Part shown: piece by piece, positions 59,325-64,000 of the stretch
Numbering within the stretch: position 1 is the first letter of the stretch
Layout: every line of letters starts with the position of its first letter
Made by a program: the position numbers and the translations under genes
The notes under the pieces: model-generated
Seen by the model: only the letters and a program-made list of their open reading frames with translations
What the model was told of the DNA's origin: nothing
Database searches by the model: none
NCBI RefSeq assembly: GCF_004959765.1
Contig: NZ_SJZD01000001.1
Coordinates: 558,001-622,000 of the forward strand
Direction of reading: 5' to 3'
Source of the DNA: Flavobacterium sp. H122
GTDB lineage: Bacteria; Bacteroidota; Bacteroidia; Flavobacteriales; Flavobacteriaceae
Length of the DNA: 64,000 bases

Positions 59325-60881
59325 ATGCGTAATTTTTTATTCATCATACTTTTAGCATTAATTTCATTAACTTCCTGCCGCAAAGATTTTGATACAGTCC
59401 CTAGCAATGGAAGATTAACTTTCTCAAAAGATACAGTATATCTTGATACCGTTTTTACCGGTGTAGCTTCAAGTACCTACACTTTAAAAGTATACAACAA
59501 AAGCAACGATGATATTACAATTCCTTCTATAGCGCTGGGCAAAGGTGCAAATTCCAAATACCGTTTAATGGTGGACGGAATGACTGGTCAGGATGATAAA
59601 GGCCAGCTATTTAACAACGTTGAATTATTAGCCAAAGACAGTTTGTATATTTTCATTGAAGAAACTGCAGCTATTACAGATGCTAATCCTACTGACTTTC
59701 TTTATACAGATAAAATTTTATTTGACACAGGGGACAATCAGCAGGATGTTGATTTAGTTACCTTAATACAGGATGCTTATTTTATTTATCCAAAACGCAC
59801 TAAAAATCCTGACAATTCTTTTACTTATGAAGGTCTGCCTCTTTCAGAGACCGACCCAAAATTAACTTCATTTCCATTAGATGAAAATGATCCTGTAAAC
59901 GGCAACGAATTACACTTTACCAATTCAAAGCCTTATGTGATTTATGGCTTTCCTACCGTTCCCAACAACAAAGTACTTGAAATAGATGCAGGTGCCAGAG
60001 TGCATTTTCACGATCAATCAGGCATAATAGTTGCCAATGCCGCCAGTATTCAGGTAAATGGATCAGATTCTACAACTGAAGCTCTGGAAAACGAAGTGAT
60101 TTTTGAAGGAGACCGTTTAGAACCCGGTTTTGCAGAAATACCAGGGCAATGGTTTTCGATAATCCTCACTGACGGAAGCACCAATAATTATTTTAAAAAC
60201 CTTACCATAAAAAACGCCACTGTCGGATTATTCATTCAGCACAATGACGGCACCACAGTTGAAATAGAAAATACACAGATTTACAACTCTTCTGTTGCCG
60301 GAATATTAGCAAGAACCGCAAAAATCAACGGAAAAAACATTGTAATCAATAAAGCAGGACAATATGCTTTGGCCTGTACATATGGCGGAAGCTACGACTT
60401 CAATCATTGTACTTTTGCTAATTACTGGTCGGGTTCCAGACAAAACCCTGCCGTTTTACTGGACAATACATTTAATGATGGACAAAATATTTTAACAGCT
60501 GATTTAGTAAAAGCAAATTTTACGAATTCAATAATCTACGGCCCTAACAGCATAGAGATTGGTTTAAAGAAAAGTGACCAGGCCCAATTTAATTTTGACA
60601 TCAGTTATTCGTTAATCAAGTTTTCAGATTACAGCAATCAGTTTACCGGAACGATGTATGATTTTGTAAAGAATCCGGGTTCAAAAAATAATTTGGTTAC
60701 AAATAGTCAGACCAATAATGATCCGAAATTCAAAGAGGCTTATAAAAACAACCTTAGAATTTTAAAAAATTCACCTGTCATTGGGAAAGGTAATGCAACA
60801 TTTATAATTTCTCAAGATATTGATGGTATCAATCGTACAAGCCCCCCTGATTTAGGAGCCTATAAACATTTAGATGAATAA
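59325..60881 (+). CDS. Right-handed beta-helix lipoprotein
   Basis: 518 residues. Lipobox SLTSC (about residue 18). An N-terminal beta domain (about 25-150) precedes repeated short turns of a right-handed parallel beta-helix (about 240-430, e.g. KNLTIKNATVGLFIQHNDGTTVEI). It is surface or periplasmic, anchored by lipid. Substrate unknown. Ends at a strong terminator. Confidence 0.8.
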   Translation: MRNFLFIILLALISLTSCRKDFDTVPSNGRLTFSKDTVYLDTVFTGVASSTYTLKVYNKSNDDITIPSIALGKGANSKYRLMVDGMTGQDDKGQLFNNVELLAKDSLYIFIEETAAITDANPTDFLYTDKILFDTGDNQQDVDLVTLIQDAYFIYPKRTKNPDNSFTYEGLPLSETDPKLTSFPLDENDPVNGNELHFTNSKPYVIYGFPTVPNNKVLEIDAGARVHFHDQSGIIVANAASIQVNGSDSTTEALENEVIFEGDRLEPGFAEIPGQWFSIILTDGSTNNYFKNLTIKNATVGLFIQHNDGTTVEIENTQIYNSSVAGILARTAKINGKNIVINKAGQYALACTYGGSYDFNHCTFANYWSGSRQNPAVLLDNTFNDGQNILTADLVKANFTNSIIYGPNSIEIGLKKSDQAQFNFDISYSLIKFSDYSNQFTGTMYDFVKNPGSKNNLVTNSQTNNDPKFKEAYKNNLRILKNSPVIGKGNATFIISQDIDGINRTSPPDLGAYKHLDE

Positions 60882-60930
60882 CTACACTTGTATTCATAGA
60901 CTAATCTCTACTGGTCAATTATAGATATAA

Positions 60931-60963
60931 AAAAAACCGAGAAATATAATTTCTCGGTTTTTT
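60931..60963. terminator. Bidirectional terminator between beta-helix lipoprotein and glyA
   Basis: AAAAAACCGAGAAA and TTTCTCGGTTTTTT form a 14-bp perfect stem around TATAA. Confidence 0.9.
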
Positions 60964-60984
60964 CATTTTTATATTTTAAAATCT

Positions 60985-62259
60985 CTAATAAACAAACATT
61001 GCTCTTTCACTCATCATTCCATTCACTTCATCAGCAACCTGTTCCAACACTTCTTCATTAGTGTGATTCATCAATACTCTGTCGATCAAATCAACCACAG
61101 TTTCCATATCAGCCTCAACCAAACCACGTGTAGTGATTGCTGGAGTTCCCACACGGATACCTGAAGTTACAAATGGTGATTTATCATCAAACGGCACCAT
61201 GTTTTTATTTACAGTAATTTCAGCTTTTACCAATGCATTTTCAGCTTCTTTACCTGAAATATTTTTATTGCGTAAATCGATAAGCATCATATGGTTATCA
61301 GTTCCGCCCGAGATAATATTATAACCTCTTTTTACGAAAGCTTCCGCCATAGCCTGTGCATTTTTCTGCACCTGAACCGCATATCTGAAGAATTCATCAG
61401 ATAAACATTCACCAAAAGCCACAGCTTTAGCAGCAATAATATGCATTAAAGGCCCTCCCTGATTTCCAGGAAACACAGACATATCCAATACGTGGGACAT
61501 CATTCTGATTTCACCTTTTGGAGTAGTTAATCCCCAAGGATTTTCAAAATCTTTACCCATCATGATCATACCACCGCGGGGACCGCGTAATGTTTTATGT
61601 GTAGTTGTGGTTACAATATGACAATGAGGAATAGGGTCATTCATCAATCCTTTAGCAATTAATCCAGCAGGATGCGAAATATCAGCCATTAAAATAGCCC
61701 CAACTGAGTCAGCAATTTCTCTGAAACGTTTAAAATCCATATCACGTGAATACGCAGAAGCTCCCGCAATAATCAACTTAGGCTGCTCTTTAGTTGCAAC
61801 TTCCTGGATTTTATCATAATTCAACCTTCCAGTTTCCTGATCTACACCATAAAATACAGGGTTGTATAATTTACCTGAGAAATTTACCGGTGAACCATGA
61901 GTCAAGTGACCACCGTGAGATAAATCGAAACCTAAAATTTTATCTCCTGGTTTTAAACAAGCTGCAAAAACTGCTGTATTGGCTTGTGATCCAGAATGTG
62001 GCTGTACGTTTACGTATTCAGCACCAAACAGTGCTTTTGCCCTGTCAATAGCGATTTGCTCAACAATATCCACCACTTCACATCCTCCGTAATATCTCTT
62101 ACCCGGATAACCTTCTGCATATTTATTTGTTAAACATGAACCTGCAGCTTCCATCACTTGGTCGCTCACAAAATTCTCAGAAGCAATAAGTTCAATACCA
62201 TGAATTTGTCTGTCTTGCTCATCAAGAATTAAATCGAAAATTTGTTCGTCGCGTTGCAT
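60985..62259 (-). CDS. glyA: Serine hydroxymethyltransferase
   Basis: 424 residues. Begins [48 protein letters not shown], and PLP-Lys in [13 protein letters not shown]. It interconverts serine and glycine with one-carbon transfer to tetrahydrofolate. Divergent from the fumarylacetoacetase gene. Confidence 0.97.
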   Translation of the reverse strand: MQRDEQIFDLILDEQDRQIHGIELIASENFVSDQVMEAAGSCLTNKYAEGYPGKRYYGGCEVVDIVEQIAIDRAKALFGAEYVNVQPHSGSQANTAVFAACLKPGDKILGFDLSHGGHLTHGSPVNFSGKLYNPVFYGVDQETGRLNYDKIQEVATKEQPKLIIAGASAYSRDMDFKRFREIADSVGAILMADISHPAGLIAKGLMNDPIPHCHIVTTTTHKTLRGPRGGMIMMGKDFENPWGLTTPKGEIRMMSHVLDMSVFPGNQGGPLMHIIAAKAVAFGECLSDEFFRYAVQVQKNAQAMAEAFVKRGYNIISGGTDNHMMLIDLRNKNISGKEAENALVKAEITVNKNMVPFDDKSPFVTSGIRVGTPAITTRGLVEADMETVVDLIDRVLMNHTNEEVLEQVADEVNGMMSERAMFVY

Positions 62260-62304
62260 TTTATATAAAGTTTGTTAAATCGTGCTCAAAAGTACAAAAA
62301 GTGT

Positions 62305-62334
62305 TTGGTATAATCCCAATAGAAACTATATTTG
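62305..62334 (+). promoter_or_regulatory. Promoter of the fumarylacetoacetase gene
   Basis: TTG (62305-62307), 19 bases, TATATTTG (62327-62334). A start of transcription near 62341 rules out the earlier in-frame GTG at 62301 as a translation start. Confidence 0.65.
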
Positions 62335-62372
62335 AGGTGTTAAAACAATACAATTTCACAAAATATACTATT

Positions 62373-63656
62373 ATGCCTATAACTGCTAACAATCCTAAAA
62401 TAAAATCATGGCTGGAAGTTGCTGAAAACAGTGATTTTCCTATTCAAAATATCCCTTTTGGTGTATTTTTAACTAAAGATGATGTCGTAACTGTAGGAAC
62501 ACGAATTGGAGATTTTGCAATTGATTTAGGCGCGTTACACCAACTTGGTTATTTTGAAGGAATCGACTTAACTGACGATGTATTCCTTCAGGACGCTTTA
62601 AATGAATTTATTTCAGCCGGAAAAAAAACATGGCGTTTGGTTCGTAACCGCATTGCAGAAATATTTGACTCTGAAAATCCAGCCTTAAGAGAAAATAAAA
62701 AACATAAAGATGTTGTTATTTTTAACATTGAAGATGTAGAAATGCAATTACCTGTATATATAGGTGATTATACCGATTTCTTTTCAAGCAGGGAACATGC
62801 AACAAATACGGGTAAAATGTTTAGAGACCCTGCCAATGCATTATTACCTAACTGGCTTCATATCCCGGTAGGTTACCATGGAAGAAGCTCTACTATTGTA
62901 CCATCAGGAATTCCTGTTCACAGACCAATGGGACAAACCATGCCTGCTGACGCTACCGCACCAGTTTTTGGTCCTTCGAGATTAGTTGACTTTGAACTGG
63001 AAACTGCTTTCATTACAACTGACGCTAACATTATGGGAGAAAACATCCCGGTAAACGAAGCAGAGGAATACATTTTCGGGATGGTATTATTAAATGACTG
63101 GAGTGCACGTGATATTCAAAAATGGGAATATGTACCATTAGGACCATTTTTAGCTAAAAACTTTGCAAGTTCAATTTCTCCATGGATCGTAACCATGGAT
63201 GCTTTAGAGCCATTCCGTTGTGCTTCACCTAAACAAGACCCTACCCCACTTCCATATTTACAGCAAAAAGGAGATCATGCTTTTGATGTTAATTTACAAG
63301 TTGGAATTGCACCGGAAAACGGAGAAGAAACCATTATAAGCAATACTAATCTAAAATATATGTACTGGACTATGAGTCAGCAATTGGCTCATCATACTAT
63401 CAATGGCTGTAGAATAAATTCAGGTGATATGATGGGTTCAGGAACCATTTCAGGCCCAACAGAAGATTCTTTTGGATCAATGCTTGAATTGACATGGGGT
63501 GGTAAAAACCCAATAAAAATGAAAGACGGTTCCGAAAGAAAATTTATCAACGATGGCGACACTGTAATTATGCGTGGCTATTGTCAAAATAACGATATCC
63601 GTATTGGTTTTGGGGAAGTTTCAAGTAAATTACTGCCTCCTATTCCTACAAAATAA
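62373..63656 (+). CDS. fahA: Fumarylacetoacetase
   Basis: 427 residues from the ATG at 62373 (see promoter). N-terminal domain followed by the FAH catalytic domain: DYTDFFSSREHATN, PVGYHGRSSTIVPSG, VDFELETAFI, NDWSARDIQKWE and HHTINGCRINSGDMMGSGTISG. It is the last step of tyrosine/phenylalanine breakdown, giving fumarate and acetoacetate. Confidence 0.96.
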   Translation: MPITANNPKIKSWLEVAENSDFPIQNIPFGVFLTKDDVVTVGTRIGDFAIDLGALHQLGYFEGIDLTDDVFLQDALNEFISAGKKTWRLVRNRIAEIFDSENPALRENKKHKDVVIFNIEDVEMQLPVYIGDYTDFFSSREHATNTGKMFRDPANALLPNWLHIPVGYHGRSSTIVPSGIPVHRPMGQTMPADATAPVFGPSRLVDFELETAFITTDANIMGENIPVNEAEEYIFGMVLLNDWSARDIQKWEYVPLGPFLAKNFASSISPWIVTMDALEPFRCASPKQDPTPLPYLQQKGDHAFDVNLQVGIAPENGEETIISNTNLKYMYWTMSQQLAHHTINGCRINSGDMMGSGTISGPTEDSFGSMLELTWGGKNPIKMKDGSERKFINDGDTVIMRGYCQNNDIRIGFGEVSSKLLPPIPTK

Positions 63657-63664
63657 ATAAAGAT

Positions 63665-63698
63665 AAAAAACTCCGGTAAACGGAGTTTTTTTTTTTTT
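63665..63698 (+). terminator. Terminator of the fumarylacetoacetase gene
   Basis: AAAAACTCCG (63666-63675) and CGGAGTTTTT (63681-63690) around GTAAA, followed by a long T-run. Confidence 0.88.
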
Positions 63699-63730
63699 GG
63701 TTTAATATTTGCTCTAAACTACTATATTTG
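63697..63730 (+). promoter_or_regulatory. Promoter candidate of the final lipoprotein gene
   Basis: TTG (63697-63699), 23 bases, TATATTTG (63723-63730), 15 bases before the ATG at 63746. Spacing is at the upper limit. Confidence 0.45.
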
Positions 63731-63745
63731 TCAAAATTTCACTTT

Positions 63746-64000
63746 ATGAAAAAAACTACCTTTTTAACCCTACTTATCGGATTATTAATCAGTTGCAGCG
63801 GTGTAAAACAAACACAGTCAATGCTCAGCGATGGTAATTATGACGGTGCAATCAACAAAGCCGTTGAGAATTTAAAAACAAACAAAACATCTAAAGGAAA
63901 ACAGGATTACATATATTTATTGGAAGAATCTTTTGCCAAAGCAAAGCAACGCGATTTAAGTTCGATTTCAATGTGGGAAAAAGAAGGAAACCCCAACAAT
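63746..64000 (+). CDS. Lipoprotein, 3' truncated by window edge
   Basis: 85 residues visible, still open at the edge. Signal peptide with lipobox LISC (about residue 17). The rest (MLSDGNYDGAINKAVENLKTNKTSKGKQDYIYLLEESFAKAKQRD) is helical and TPR-like. Likely an anchored lipoprotein with helical repeats. The family cannot be settled from the fragment. Confidence 0.75.
   Translation, partial: MKKTTFLTLLIGLLISCSGVKQTQSMLSDGNYDGAINKAVENLKTNKTSKGKQDYIYLLEESFAKAKQRDLSSISMWEKEGNPNN

Overview
The window looks like chromosomal DNA of a Flavobacterium-like member of the Bacteroidota. The DNA is AT-rich. Several genes are preceded by the Bacteroidota promoter signature TTG...TAnnTTTG, and Shine-Dalgarno sequences are weak or absent. 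The gene content fits the phylum: a fused isobutyryl-CoA mutase (IcmF), bacillithiol deacetylase BshB1, a DUF5723/OmpA outer-membrane protein, DUF3667 and DUF1569 proteins, and many lipoproteins and beta-barrels. About 65 protein genes and one tRNA gene (His) are visible. No rRNA, CRISPR array or complete insertion sequence was seen. The first gene (TerC family) and the last (a lipoprotein) are cut by the window edges.

Layout. 1-3.9 kb: TerC, a secreted hydrolase, a double-Usp protein, a Gre-like protein and a uracil-DNA-glycosylase superfamily protein. 3.9-8.1 kb: an accessory island. It opens with a cluster of TGTGATA/TATCACA repeats and a 5' hairpin, followed by a long prokaryotic Argonaute with a degenerate catalytic tetrad, an overlapping gene for a protein with two C-terminal membrane segments, and an orphan protein. 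8.1-21 kb: IcmF, a gluzincin peptidase, KatG, a DUF4197 lipoprotein, a hydrolase, a BtuF-like protein, a second gluzincin and PyrF. 21-27.6 kb: an outer-membrane barrel, an AraC-type regulator, a receiver protein and a CHASE3-PAS-PAS histidine kinase, then a run of small envelope-stress proteins (GlsB-like, barrel, lmo0937-like, YtxH, holin-like). 27.6-34.9 kb: OmpA/TSP3 protein, PrfA, a DUF6265-like lipoprotein, a siderophore-type TonB-dependent receptor with PepSY partner, and a cytochrome c lipoprotein.

34.9-37.4 kb: a compact ribosomal-peptide (graspetide, microviridin-type) cluster with a two-core precursor and two MvdC/MvdD-like ATP-grasp ligases. One ligase is broken by two single-base homopolymer shifts. 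37.4-45.8 kb: a cyclophilin-FKBP fusion, a GNAT/methyltransferase/DUF1569 operon, a sterol-desaturase-family protein, TrmD, and a copper locus (Cys-rich small protein, HMA-DUF3347 protein, multicopper oxidase fused to an outer-membrane barrel). 45.9-64 kb is mostly housekeeping: RplS, SucC, LysA, an M14 peptidase, CoaD, Ddl, a PASTA protein, RluD-type pseudouridine synthase, DUF3667, an M28 peptidase, tRNA-His, BshB1, isochorismate synthase with a hotdog thioesterase (menaquinone), a beta-helix lipoprotein, GlyA and fumarylacetoacetase.

The two systems most worth following up are the Argonaute/membrane-protein operon (probable abortive-infection immunity) and the two-core microviridin-type cluster. 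Both belong to recognisable classes. The specific effector and peptide here cannot be matched to a characterised member by reading alone.
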